A stretch of 64,000 nt of DNA from NCBI GenBank assembly GCA_965247225.1, contig CBDFGT010000029.1, forward strand, positions 248,001-312,000, read 5' to 3'. Below, piece by piece: positions 34,067 to 41,449 of the stretch (its first letter is position 1; each line of letters opens with the position of its first letter). Both the position numbers and the translations under genes were made by a program. The DNA is from CBDFGT01 sp965247225. Its GTDB lineage: Bacteria; Pseudomonadota; Alphaproteobacteria; Rhizobiales; Rhizobiaceae. The notes under the pieces are model-generated. The model did no database searches, was not told where the DNA came from, and saw nothing but the letters and a program-made list of their open reading frames with translations.

Positions 34067-35170
34067 TTATCGATAGGATGGATGCCAGAATGTCATGGCG
34101 CGCTCGAGAAGTGCGATTGCGCCATAGAACAACGACCCGACGACGGCTGCAAGGGCAATTTCTGCCCAGACCATGTCGAGATTCATCCGACCCACTTCAG
34201 TCGAGATTCGAAAGCCCATGCCGACGATCGGGGTTCCGAAAAATTCGGACACCAGCGCTCCGATCATGGCAAGGGTTGAATTGATTTTCAATGCGTTGAA
34301 AATGAAAGGCAGGGCAGCAGGCAGACGCAGTTTTGCCAGAAGCTGCCAATGGCTGGAACTGTAGGTGTGCATCAGGTCGCGTTCCATGTGGCCTGCGCTT
34401 TTCAGGCCTTCAAGCGTGTTGACCAGCATCGGGAAGAAGGTCATGACAATGACAACCGCCGCCTTGGACTGCCAGTCAAACCCAAACCAGATGACCATGA
34501 CCGGCGCTATGCCGATGATCGGCAGGGCGGAGACCAGATTGCCGATGGGCAGAAGCCCGTTTGACAGGAACCTGTAGCGATCCGCCAGAATGGCGACCAG
34601 AAAGCCGGAAGACGATCCGACCACAAATCCAAACAGCACGGCTTTCAGCACAGTCTGGCGGAAATCGGCTGCCAGTATGGGTGTGGAAATCAGGATGCGT
34701 GCGCCAATGGCAGAAGGCGGCGGAAGAAGTACAAAAGGCACCCCTGCACCCCGGGTAACGGTTTCCCAGAGGATCAATACCCAGAGGCCAAAAATGGCAG
34801 GCACCATGACCCTGCCCGTCATGCCTTCGCCCTGTCCGCGTGACCCGTCGCCCGACAGAACGGTAACAAGCCGCCACGCCATGAGCCAGGCCGCCGCCAG
34901 AATGGTGAAAAAGCTCCAGCCTGCCGTGCCTTCTGCACCCGGCAACATGGAAAGAAGGAGGAAAACGGACAGATGCGTTGTAATGGCAAGCAGGGCGTTG
35001 GACCATCCCGAGGCGGGCAGAAGCGATACCAGAATGGCAGCCAGAGTGGCTGCAAGGCAAATGGCTGTTTGCACCATCGACGCCCCGGCGGTTACCGGCA
35101 AGCCTGCAAGGGTTGCGGCCAGACAGATGGAGGCCAGAAGGGCCTGCCAGTTGATATGATAGCGGGTCAT
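34067..35170 (-). CDS. ABC transporter permease (ThiX/SsuC-like), with N-terminal extension
   Basis: 367 residues. The C-terminal 250 carry the BPD_transp_1 fold with the EAA-like loop (NTLEGLKSAGHMERDLMHTY). The first 110 residues add about three extra hydrophobic segments not typical of ThiX or SsuC. Its start overlaps the stop of the upstream permease gene by 4 nt. It pairs with that permease to form a heterodimeric channel. Confidence 0.88.
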   Translation of the reverse strand: MTRYHINWQALLASICLAATLAGLPVTAGASMVQTAICLAATLAAILVSLLPASGWSNALLAITTHLSVFLLLSMLPGAEGTAGWSFFTILAAAWLMAWRLVTVLSGDGSRGQGEGMTGRVMVPAIFGLWVLILWETVTRGAGVPFVLLPPPSAIGARILISTPILAADFRQTVLKAVLFGFVVGSSSGFLVAILADRYRFLSNGLLPIGNLVSALPIIGIAPVMVIWFGFDWQSKAAVVIVMTFFPMLVNTLEGLKSAGHMERDLMHTYSSSHWQLLAKLRLPAALPFIFNALKINSTLAMIGALVSEFFGTPIVGMGFRISTEVGRMNLDMVWAEIALAAVVGSLFYGAIALLERAMTFWHPSYR

Positions 35171-36054
35171 TCCGGTCTTCCTCCCATCGTGGCGCGTACC
35201 AGCCGGCCTGAAAGATCAACAGTCGTGACCAAAAGCACGGCGATCACGGAGCCTGCAATCAGGGCTGCCCAGACGTCAATGGTCTGGCTGTAATAGGAAC
35301 CGGCCAGAAGCTTGGAGCCAATGCCTGCGACCGCTCCGGTTGGCAATTCACCGACAATGGCACCGACCAGCGCTGCGGCCACGGCCACCTTGATCGAGGT
35401 AAAGAAAAACGGAACGGAGGCAGGCACCCTGAGCTTCCAGAATGTCTGTACCCTTGTTGCATTGTAGGTGCGGGCCAGATCCAGAAGCATCGGATCAGGC
35501 GACCGCAGGCCCTTGACCATGCCGACGGCCACCGGAAAGAAGGACAGATAGGTCGAGATCAATGCCTTCGGCAGGAGACCGGTGATATTGACGGCTGACA
35601 GCACCACCACAATCATCGGGGCAATGGCCAGAATCGGGATGGTCTGCGAGGCGATGATCCACGGCAGGAACGAACGCTCCAGGGTTGGCACATGGACTAT
35701 GCCAACCGCAATCACCACACCGAGCATTGTGCCCATGGCAAACCCCAGAAGCGTGGATTGCAGCGTGATCCAGGAATGGAAGACCAGGGAGCGTGCGGAC
35801 CAGGGCTTGACCGTGAACACGGCCTTGTAAACGGCTTCGGCTACCTGATGCGGGGCCGGCATTGTGGGCTTTGGCTGCGACCATGTTTTCAGCACCAGTT
35901 CGGGGAAGGTGGAGGTCACGCCATCACGCCTGTCCTGATCGCGCTGGTAGGGTGCGTTCATGAAAATGGCCGAGAGAAACCAGAGCACGAGGATGACAAG
36001 CGTGATGGTGGTGACGGGCAGGATCCTGTCTCTCAATCCGGATTTTTCTGCCAT
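35167..36054 (-). CDS. ABC transporter permease (ThiX/SsuC-like)
   Basis: 295 residues with about six membrane segments. The binding-protein-dependent transport domain occupies the C-terminal two thirds, with the cytoplasmic loop KGLRSPDPMLLDLARTYNAT contacting the ATPase. Residues 30-75 form a polar, probably periplasmic, insertion. It begins 1 nt after the stop of the small SMR-like gene and overlaps the next permease by 4 nt, so the operon is tightly coupled. Confidence 0.9.
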   Translation of the reverse strand: MAEKSGLRDRILPVTTITLVILVLWFLSAIFMNAPYQRDQDRRDGVTSTFPELVLKTWSQPKPTMPAPHQVAEAVYKAVFTVKPWSARSLVFHSWITLQSTLLGFAMGTMLGVVIAVGIVHVPTLERSFLPWIIASQTIPILAIAPMIVVVLSAVNITGLLPKALISTYLSFFPVAVGMVKGLRSPDPMLLDLARTYNATRVQTFWKLRVPASVPFFFTSIKVAVAAALVGAIVGELPTGAVAGIGSKLLAGSYYSQTIDVWAALIAGSVIAVLLVTTVDLSGRLVRATMGGRPE

Positions 36055-36055
36055 G

Positions 36056-36391
36056 TCAACCTCTGCCCGCTGTTGGAAAAACGATCAATCCGATGGAAAC
36101 CAGACCCAGCGCCAGGCCGGTATATTGCATATTTGTGAGCCGTTCTCCAAAAACTGTGAAGGCGATGATGTTGACGAGAATCAACTGGGCAATGGAGGAG
36201 ACAGCAAAGGCAATGCCCATGCCGCTTTCACGCATGATCTTGACCATGATGTAATTGCCGACACCATAGAGAAACAGCGACAGCAGGAACCAGGGCAGAT
36301 CATTGTTTGCGGCATAGGCGCGGGATGCCGACGCCGCGCCGAGGAAAATGGCCATGCTGGAGACGAGATAGATGTAGAAAGCGAGGCTCAT
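36056..36391 (-). CDS. Small four-helix EamA/SMR-like membrane protein
   Basis: 111 residues with four hydrophobic segments. The end, LVNIIAFTVFGERLTNMQYTGLALGLVSIGLIV (read in two parts), has the FGE.L...Q..G pattern of EamA/SMR half-transporters. AAGGA lies 8 nt before the ATG at 36391, which favours this start over one three codons earlier. It sits between the ATPase and first permease genes of the ABC operon, so it may be an accessory exporter or assembly factor. I do not know a precedent for its role. Confidence 0.7.
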   Translation of the reverse strand: MSLAFYIYLVSSMAIFLGAASASRAYAANNDLPWFLLSLFLYGVGNYIMVKIMRESGMGIAFAVSSIAQLILVNIIAFTVFGERLTNMQYTGLALGLVSIGLIVFPTAGRG

Positions 36392-36421
36392 CGCGCACAT
36401 CCTTGTGTGTTTGCGGCAGGG

Positions 36422-37213
36422 CTATTCATCATAGCTGTGCCCCGCTCTGAGGCCCTCGCGCACGCGATGGGCAATGGCCAGAAATTCCGGGCTCTCGCGA
36501 ATGTCAAGCGGACGTTCCCTTGGCAGGGTTGATTCAATGATATCGGTTACCCGGCCCGGACGCGGGCTCATGACGACAATCCTGGTGGAGAGATAGACGG
36601 CTTCGGGAATGGAGTGGGTGACAAAGCAGATGGTCTTGTTGGTGCGTTCCCAGAGTTTGAGAAGCTGTTCGTTCAGATGGTCGCGGACAATTTCATCCAG
36701 TGCGCCAAAAGGTTCGTCCATCAGCAGCAGGTCGGCATCAAAGGCCAGCGCACGGGCGATGGAGGCGCGTTGCTGCATGCCGCCGGACAATTGCCAGGGG
36801 TATTTTTTCTCAAAACCGGCAAGATTGACCAGGGCGAGCGTGCGCTTGATGCGCTCCTGTTTTTCGGCCTCCGAAAACCCCATGATTTCGAGGGGCAGCG
36901 CAATGTTCCTGGCAATGGTGCGCCAGGGATAAAGCGCTGCTGCCTGAAATACATAGCCATAGGCCCGGGCCTTGCGGGCCGCATCCGGGCTCATGCCGTT
37001 GACGGATATGGTGCCGGATGTATTTTTCTCCAGATCGGCAATAACCCTCAAAAAGGTGGTCTTGCCACAACCAGACGGACCGATAAAGGAGACAAAATCC
37101 CCCTTGTTGATGTCGAGATTGACCCCGGTCAGTGCATGAACCGGGCCATCGCCGGTCTGGAACGTCAGTCCCAGATTGCTCGCTGAAACAACAGTTGAAT
37201 TGGATGTGCTCAT
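36422..37213 (-). CDS. ABC transporter ATP-binding protein (SsuB/ThiZ-like)
   Basis: 263 residues. Walker A GPSGCGKTT is at 45-53, the signature is LSGGMQQRASIARAL, Walker B LLLMDEPFGALDEI, and the switch histidine is in FVTHSIPEAVYL. It is the first gene of the operon and diverges from the cupin gene, with 76 nt between the starts. I saw no convincing RutR-like site in that gap. Confidence 0.93.
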   Translation of the reverse strand: MSTSNSTVVSASNLGLTFQTGDGPVHALTGVNLDINKGDFVSFIGPSGCGKTTFLRVIADLEKNTSGTISVNGMSPDAARKARAYGYVFQAAALYPWRTIARNIALPLEIMGFSEAEKQERIKRTLALVNLAGFEKKYPWQLSGGMQQRASIARALAFDADLLLMDEPFGALDEIVRDHLNEQLLKLWERTNKTICFVTHSIPEAVYLSTRIVVMSPRPGRVTDIIESTLPRERPLDIRESPEFLAIAHRVREGLRAGHSYDE

Positions 37214-37289
37214 TGTTTCATACTCTTCAGATCGGGGCTTGTTTTATCCGGCTCTGGCATTTTACAGTCCAGTTCCAGCAGGGAAAGAT

Positions 37290-37718
37290 ATGGGTATGAA
37301 GCAGACATCAGACCGCTCCTGTCACGTGATCCGCAAGGGCGAGGGACCGGATCACACCTATGACGGAAAGCAGGGCTTTTCGTATTTTGAGGGCATTTCG
37401 GCGCAATCGGTGGGCTCGGTTGGCATCTGCATGCATATGCTGACCATTCCGCCCGGCAAGCGCGCCAGGGCCCATCTGCATGAAAGTCACGAAACGGCGA
37501 TCTACATTCTCTCGGGCGAGGCCGTGACCTGTTACGGTGACCGGTTGCAGCACCGCATGGTCAATAGTGCCGGCGACATGGTCTATATTCCGGCCGGTGT
37601 TCCCCACCTGCCCATGAACATTGGCAGTGTGCCCTGCTCGGCCCTCATTACCCGCACCGACCCCAACGAACAGGAAAGTGTCGTGTTGCTGCCCGAGCTG
37701 GACGGACTGGTGGAGTGA
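37290..37718 (+). CDS. Cupin-domain protein
   Basis: 142 residues forming a single cupin barrel. Motif 1 is GKRARAHLHESHETAIYILSGE, a cupin motif with the metal-type residues HxH and E, and motif 2 is GDMVYIPAGVPHLPMN. It is probably a metal-binding enzyme or ligand-binding protein. Location in a pyrimidine/hydantoin cluster suggests a role with ring-opened ureido compounds, as for ureidoglycine aminohydrolase-type cupins, but this is only contextual. GGGAAAG precedes the start. It is followed by a RIME-like element. Confidence 0.8.
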   Translation: MGMKQTSDRSCHVIRKGEGPDHTYDGKQGFSYFEGISAQSVGSVGICMHMLTIPPGKRARAHLHESHETAIYILSGEAVTCYGDRLQHRMVNSAGDMVYIPAGVPHLPMNIGSVPCSALITRTDPNEQESVVLLPELDGLVE

Positions 37719-37725
37719 GGAATTT

Positions 37726-37851
37726 CCTTCTCCCCGCATGCGGGGAGAAGGTGCCCGAAGGGCGGATGAGGGGCGAGACCGAGCGCACAATTGCCCCTCA
37801 CCCGGCGCATATGCGCCACCCTCTCCCCGTAAACGGGGCGAGGGGGAGATT
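37726..37851. repeat. RIME-like intergenic element
   Basis: It begins with a perfect 26-bp palindrome at 37726-37751 (centre GCATGC, arms CCTTCTCCCC) and ends with an imperfect partner (CTCTCCCCGT..ACGGGGCGAG) around 37820-37850. Between them GATGAGGGGC and GCCCCTCAC pair across the centre. This two-palindrome plan is that of RIME elements of rhizobia. It lies between the convergent cupin and hydantoinase genes and could act as a bidirectional transcription stop. Confidence 0.75.
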
Positions 37852-37879
37852 GGGCCGACAGAGCGCAACATATTCATCC

Positions 37880-39337
37880 TCACACTCCTGATGCCGGAAT
37901 GCCGCTGCGCTGCACCTTGCGCGGTGCCGTGATCTCTTTCCAGGTGGAAAGCGCCTTGTTGACGGCGGCAAAGGGTTCACGTTTGACGAAGGAGCCATGG
38001 CCTTCCTGCGTCCTGATGGTGGATTCCTCGATGGCGACCATGCCACGGGAGAGCGTGTAGCGCGGCAGGCCGGTAACGGTCTTGCCTTCAAACACATTGT
38101 AATCGATGGCAGATTGCTGGGTGGAGGCCGAAATGGTCTTGGAGCGATTCGGATCCCAGACTACCAGATCGGCGTCAGCGCCCACCAGAACGGCACCCTT
38201 GCGCGGATACATGTTGAGGATCTTGGCAATGTTGGTGGAGGTGACGGCCACGAATTCATTCATGGTGATGCGGCCTGTCATCACACCATGGGTCCACAGC
38301 ATCGGCAAACGGTCCTCCAGACCGCCGGTGCCATTGGGAATCCTGGTGAAGTCGTTGATGCCGAAGCGTTTCTGCGCTGTTGTGAAGGCGCAATGATCGG
38401 TGGCGACCACCTGCAATGATCCGGCAGACAGGCCCGCCCAGAGTGAGTCCTGGTGATGCTTGTCACGGAAGGGCGGCGACATGACGCGGCGGGCGGCATG
38501 GTCCCAATCCGGGTTCCTGTATTCGCTGTCATCGAGTGTCAGGTGCTGGATCAGCGGTTCGCCATAGACCCGCATGCCATTCTGGCGGGCGCGGCGGATG
38601 GCTTCATGCGCCTGTTCGCAGGAAGTGTGCACCACATAGAGCGGCGCGCCGGCCATATCGGCAATGATGATGGCGCGGTTGGTGGCTTCGCCTTCCACCT
38701 CGGCAGGGCGCGAATAGGCATGGGCTTCCGGCCCGTTATTGCCTTGCGCCAGAAGCTTTGCCTGCATCTGGGCAACAATATCACCATTTTCGGCATGAAC
38801 CATGGGCAGGGCACCAAGCTCGGCGCAGCGCTGGAACGAGGAGAACATCTCGTCGTCATCCACCATCAAGGCACCTTTATAGGCCATGAAATGCTTGAAG
38901 GAATTGATGCCCTTCTCCTCGACAATGGTCTTCATCTCGTTGAAAACCTGCTCGCTCCACCAGGTGATCGCCATGTGGAAAGAAAAATCGCAATTGGCCC
39001 GCGATGTCTTGTTGTCCCACATGGTCAGCGCTTCCAGCATCGACTGGCCGGGCGAGGGCAGGGCGAAATCCACCACCATGGTTGTGCCGCCGGACAGCGC
39101 TGCCCGCGTGCCGCTTTCAAAATCATCCGAGGAATAGGTGCCCATGAAGGGCATTTCCAGATGGGTATGCGGATCAATGCCGCCCGGCATGACATAGCAG
39201 CCGGTCGCATCCAGCACCTCACCGCCTGCAAGATTCTGGCCGATTTCGATGATCCTGCCGCCTTCGATTTTCACATCGGCCCGATAGGTCAGGTCGGCTG
39301 TGACGATAGTTCCGTTTTTGATGATTTTGGTCGTCAT
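37880..39337 (-). CDS. hydA: Dihydropyrimidinase / D-hydantoinase
   Basis: 485 residues, a cyclic amidohydrolase. It opens dihydrouracil, dihydrothymine or hydantoin rings (second step of reductive pyrimidine breakdown). Di-zinc ligands are visible: His57 and His59 in DPHTHLEMPF, the carboxylated-lysine segment SFKHFMAYK (146-154), His181 in PMVHAENG, the histidine in YVVHTSCEQ and Asp in VATDHCAF. The length is typical. Its start overlaps the stop of the trypco2-like gene (ATGA), so the two are translationally coupled. Confidence 0.94.
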   Translation of the reverse strand: MTTKIIKNGTIVTADLTYRADVKIEGGRIIEIGQNLAGGEVLDATGCYVMPGGIDPHTHLEMPFMGTYSSDDFESGTRAALSGGTTMVVDFALPSPGQSMLEALTMWDNKTSRANCDFSFHMAITWWSEQVFNEMKTIVEEKGINSFKHFMAYKGALMVDDDEMFSSFQRCAELGALPMVHAENGDIVAQMQAKLLAQGNNGPEAHAYSRPAEVEGEATNRAIIIADMAGAPLYVVHTSCEQAHEAIRRARQNGMRVYGEPLIQHLTLDDSEYRNPDWDHAARRVMSPPFRDKHHQDSLWAGLSAGSLQVVATDHCAFTTAQKRFGINDFTRIPNGTGGLEDRLPMLWTHGVMTGRITMNEFVAVTSTNIAKILNMYPRKGAVLVGADADLVVWDPNRSKTISASTQQSAIDYNVFEGKTVTGLPRYTLSRGMVAIEESTIRTQEGHGSFVKREPFAAVNKALSTWKEITAPRKVQRSGIPASGV

Positions 39338-39675
39338 TCTGGATTTTCCTCTTCCGATTTAGGCCCATTATTGCTGTGGTGCAGAGGGTTAAGAGGTGTT
39401 GGCGCGTTCAGATAGATTGGAACTTCAAATGTCAGTTTGTTGGTGCTCTCTGCTTTGCCGCCAGCCTTCAATTCTCCAAGTGATAAGACTTTGATCCCGC
39501 CACCGCCTTCCGCCGCAACTGAAACGGTGATTTCAAATTTGACCTCATGCTCTTTTTCTATGCGTTTTCCGTTCATGTATCCGGGGGCGATAAAAAGGAG
39601 GCTTTCTTTTTGTGCGTCCACCACACCCTTTGTGATGTCCAGAAGCGTCTGTTTTACGAACTCATTGAGTTTCAT
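39334..39675 (-). CDS. Trypco2-like small protein
   Basis: 113 residues. The sequence MKLNEFVKQTLLDITKGVVDAQ, given here in part, followed by VKFEITVSVAAEGGGGIKVLSLGEL and KLTFEVPIYLN, resembles the 'trypsin-co-occurring domain 2' pattern: a helix followed by two beta segments with a GGGIKV turn. GGAGGGAAACTT gives a strong ribosome-binding site at 39675. It overlaps the hydantoinase start by 4 nt. Trypco2-like genes usually accompany trypsin-like proteases or predicted conflict systems, and none is adjacent. The assignment is by resemblance. Confidence 0.55.
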   Translation of the reverse strand: MKLNEFVKQTLLDITKGVVDAQKESLLFIAPGYMNGKRIEKEHEVKFEITVSVAAEGGGGIKVLSLGELKAGGKAESTNKLTFEVPIYLNAPTPLNPLHHSNNGPKSEEENPE

Positions 39676-39701
39676 AAGTTTCCCTCCATGTGTTTTGACA
39701 A

Positions 39702-39859
39702 GGCCCCTCATCCGGCGCATTCGCGCCACCTTCTCCCCGCAGGGGAGAAGAGGGAGCCCTGCTACTGGCTGCGATAACCACGTTTTGCGATGGCGATGCA
39801 ACCTGTTCTCTCTTCTCCCCAACGGGGAGAAGGTGGCCCGCAGGGTCGGATGAGGGGGT
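39702..39859. repeat. RIME-like intergenic element
   Basis: Left arm GCCCCTCATCCGGCGCATTC.. and right arm ..GGGTCGGATGAGGGGGTG are inverted copies. Each contains an internal palindrome of the CTTCTCCCC..GGGGAGAAG type. It shares its building blocks with the element at 37726-37851 but has a longer centre. It lies between the DUF559 gene and the trypco2-like gene on the same strand. Confidence 0.75.
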
Positions 39860-39874
39860 GACGGAGCCAGAAAT

Positions 39875-40306
39875 TCAGTCATGGCTTTTATTCCTCATTG
39901 GGGGATAAAACCTTGTGATTTCGCATCTTTCCGTCATGTCGCCGACCAAAGCGGCAAGAATAGTATCAAGCACCGCCCGTCGCTCCTGCAATACCTCATG
40001 GTTCCAGAACCGCAAAACAGCATAGCCGTGTTCAGTCAGGAACCGGGTTCGGATGTCGTCTTTTTCAGAGTATGCATGTTGAGATCCATCCAGTTCGACA
40101 ACCAGACATTTTTCCCGGCATACGAAATCTGCAAAATATGATCCTAATGGTACCTGCCGGGAAAATTTATACCCGTTGAGCAGTCTGTTTCGCAGTTCGC
40201 CCCAGAGGCGATATTCGGCTTCAGTTTCGTTTTCCCGCAGATTTCTGGCCTTTGCCGTCGCGCCGGGATTGCGCTTTGTCACGAGAGGCTGATTATGGGT
40301 CATCAT
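39875..40306 (-). CDS. DUF559 (Vsr-like) endonuclease-domain protein
   Basis: 143 residues. The PD-(D/E)XK-like core is visible: EAEYRLWGELRNRLLNGYKF, then the acidic pair in SYFADFVCREKCLVVELDGSQH (D..ExDGxQH) and the closing YAVLRFWNHEVL. The family is related to the very-short-patch repair fold and is widespread but uncharacterised. AAGGAGG lies before tandem ATGs at 40306 and 40303. It overlaps the GNAT gene by 14 nt and is last in the mazE-mazF-GNAT-DUF559 chain. Confidence 0.82.
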   Translation of the reverse strand: MMTHNQPLVTKRNPGATAKARNLRENETEAEYRLWGELRNRLLNGYKFSRQVPLGSYFADFVCREKCLVVELDGSQHAYSEKDDIRTRFLTEHGYAVLRFWNHEVLQERRAVLDTILAALVGDMTERCEITRFYPPMRNKSHD

Positions 40307-40799
40307 TGTGAGCCTCCTTAATCCGGCGCAGTGCGTCATACACAGTCAGACTTTTTGTCATGAAAAGAGACCAGGGATTGTCCTCATAAGACCCGAACGG
40401 GCCGCAGACTGTATAGCCGAGGGATTTGTAGAGCCTGACCGCCTCCACATTCAGCGGGCCGGTTTCCAGATTGATGGTGCGGATGCCATGATCGCGGGCA
40501 AGATTTTCCAGAAAGGCCATCAGGCGTTTGCCGATACCATGGCCACGGCCTTTCTCATGCACGAAAAGGCGTTTGATTTCCGCCGTACCGTTACTTTCCC
40601 ATTTGATGCCGCAACAGCCGGCAATTTTACCCTTGAGACGGGCGACCGCAAAGCGGACAGAGGGGTCTTCCAGAGCATCGATATCGACGGCGAAATTGCC
40701 CTCTGGTGGATAAAGGCTGTTCATATAGGCATCGGACAGGGCAATCAGTTCGATGATTTCGGGCTGCCGGACGGGCTCTATGCCGATGGTGATGGTCAT
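40293..40799 (-). CDS. GNAT-family N-acetyltransferase
   Basis: 168 residues. The acetyl-CoA pyrophosphate loop is RLFVHEKGRGHGIGKRLM, and VRLYKSLGYTVCGPFG is the typical end of the fold. Its substrate is unknown. Its start overlaps the mazF stop as ATGA, and its end overlaps the DUF559 gene. The chain implies co-expression with a toxin-antitoxin pair, but the sequence is that of a generic cytosolic GNAT rather than a TacT-type toxin. Confidence 0.85.
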   Translation of the reverse strand: MTITIGIEPVRQPEIIELIALSDAYMNSLYPPEGNFAVDIDALEDPSVRFAVARLKGKIAGCCGIKWESNGTAEIKRLFVHEKGRGHGIGKRLMAFLENLARDHGIRTINLETGPLNVEAVRLYKSLGYTVCGPFGSYEDNPWSLFMTKSLTVYDALRRIKEAHNDDP

Positions 40800-41173
40800 G
40801 GATTCACTTGCCCAGATTTGCCCGGAAGCGGGAATAATGAATTGTGCAATCCGGTGATGTTGATCAAGGCGAATTCGACTCTTGTCATGTCCTCGGCTGA
40901 AAGACGTCCTATCACGCTGCCGAAGGCCGTCTTTTTGAGCGGCGATGTTTTGTCGACCATGACCTGTGAGCGGAATTCCAAACCGTTTTCCTCTGTTGGT
41001 TCAATCAGCGGTCGGAAGAACGAGGATTCGGCAAGATAGGTCGTCAAAGGACAAACAAGCAGCGTGAGCTGCCCTGCATTATATTCATCCGCCTGCAGGA
41101 TCACTGCAGGGCGTGGCTTTTTCAAGTCACCCTGAAAGGCTGCTGTGATAATGTCGGCGCGACGGAAAATCAA
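40796..41173 (-). CDS. mazF: MazF/PemK-type toxin
   Basis: 125 residues from a TTG at 41173, which overlaps the antitoxin stop as TTGA. The MazF signature follows directly: RRADIITAAFQGDLKKPRPAVILQAD, split at GDLKKPRPA. CPLTTYLAESSFFRPLIEP and VMVDKTSPLKKTAFG carry the other conserved blocks of this SH3-like endoribonuclease. A longer frame from a TTG at 41185 adds only four residues and is less likely. Confidence 0.87.
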   Translation of the reverse strand: MIFRRADIITAAFQGDLKKPRPAVILQADEYNAGQLTLLVCPLTTYLAESSFFRPLIEPTEENGLEFRSQVMVDKTSPLKKTAFGSVIGRLSAEDMTRVEFALINITGLHNSLFPLPGKSGQVNP

Positions 41174-41382
41174 AGGGCGTCCCAATCCTGGCTTGTAACG
41201 GCTTCAACCCACTCCATAACACTGTCTTCTGCGTCAGCTTTAGCCGCATTTTCAGCCTGGCGTGATGCCTCTGCCCGGTAAGCCGGATTTTCCCGATCCG
41301 GAACCCAGATTTCCAGCGGGCGATAGCCTCTGGCGATCAACTGGTCGCGTTCCGCCTGTGTCAGTTCCCGTGGTCTGCCCAT
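41170..41382 (-). CDS. mazE: MazE-type antitoxin (DUF3018 family)
   Basis: 70 residues. MGRPRELTQAERDQLIARGYRPLEIWVPD, read in two parts, is the conserved DUF3018 antitoxin opening. The acidic C-terminus (AEDSVMEWVEAVTSQDW) should wrap the toxin. AAGGAGTGGAAC fixes the start at 41382. It heads a four-gene overlapping operon placed between the amidohydrolase gene and the hydantoinase unit. Confidence 0.85.
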   Translation of the reverse strand: MGRPRELTQAERDQLIARGYRPLEIWVPDRENPAYRAEASRQAENAAKADAEDSVMEWVEAVTSQDWDAL

Positions 41383-41449
41383 GTTCCACTCCTTTGTAAA
41401 AGCACCGGTAACCTGATCATGATCCTGTCTTTTCCAAGAGTCCAATGTG

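Noticed and set aside
37214..37289. RutR-like operator before the ABC transporter operon
   Set aside because: GTTTTATCCGGC has one plausible half but no symmetric partner at the right spacing.
41174..41185. Upstream TTG start for mazF
   Set aside because: The start at 41173 gives the usual 4-nt overlap with the antitoxin stop and aligns with MazF N-termini.
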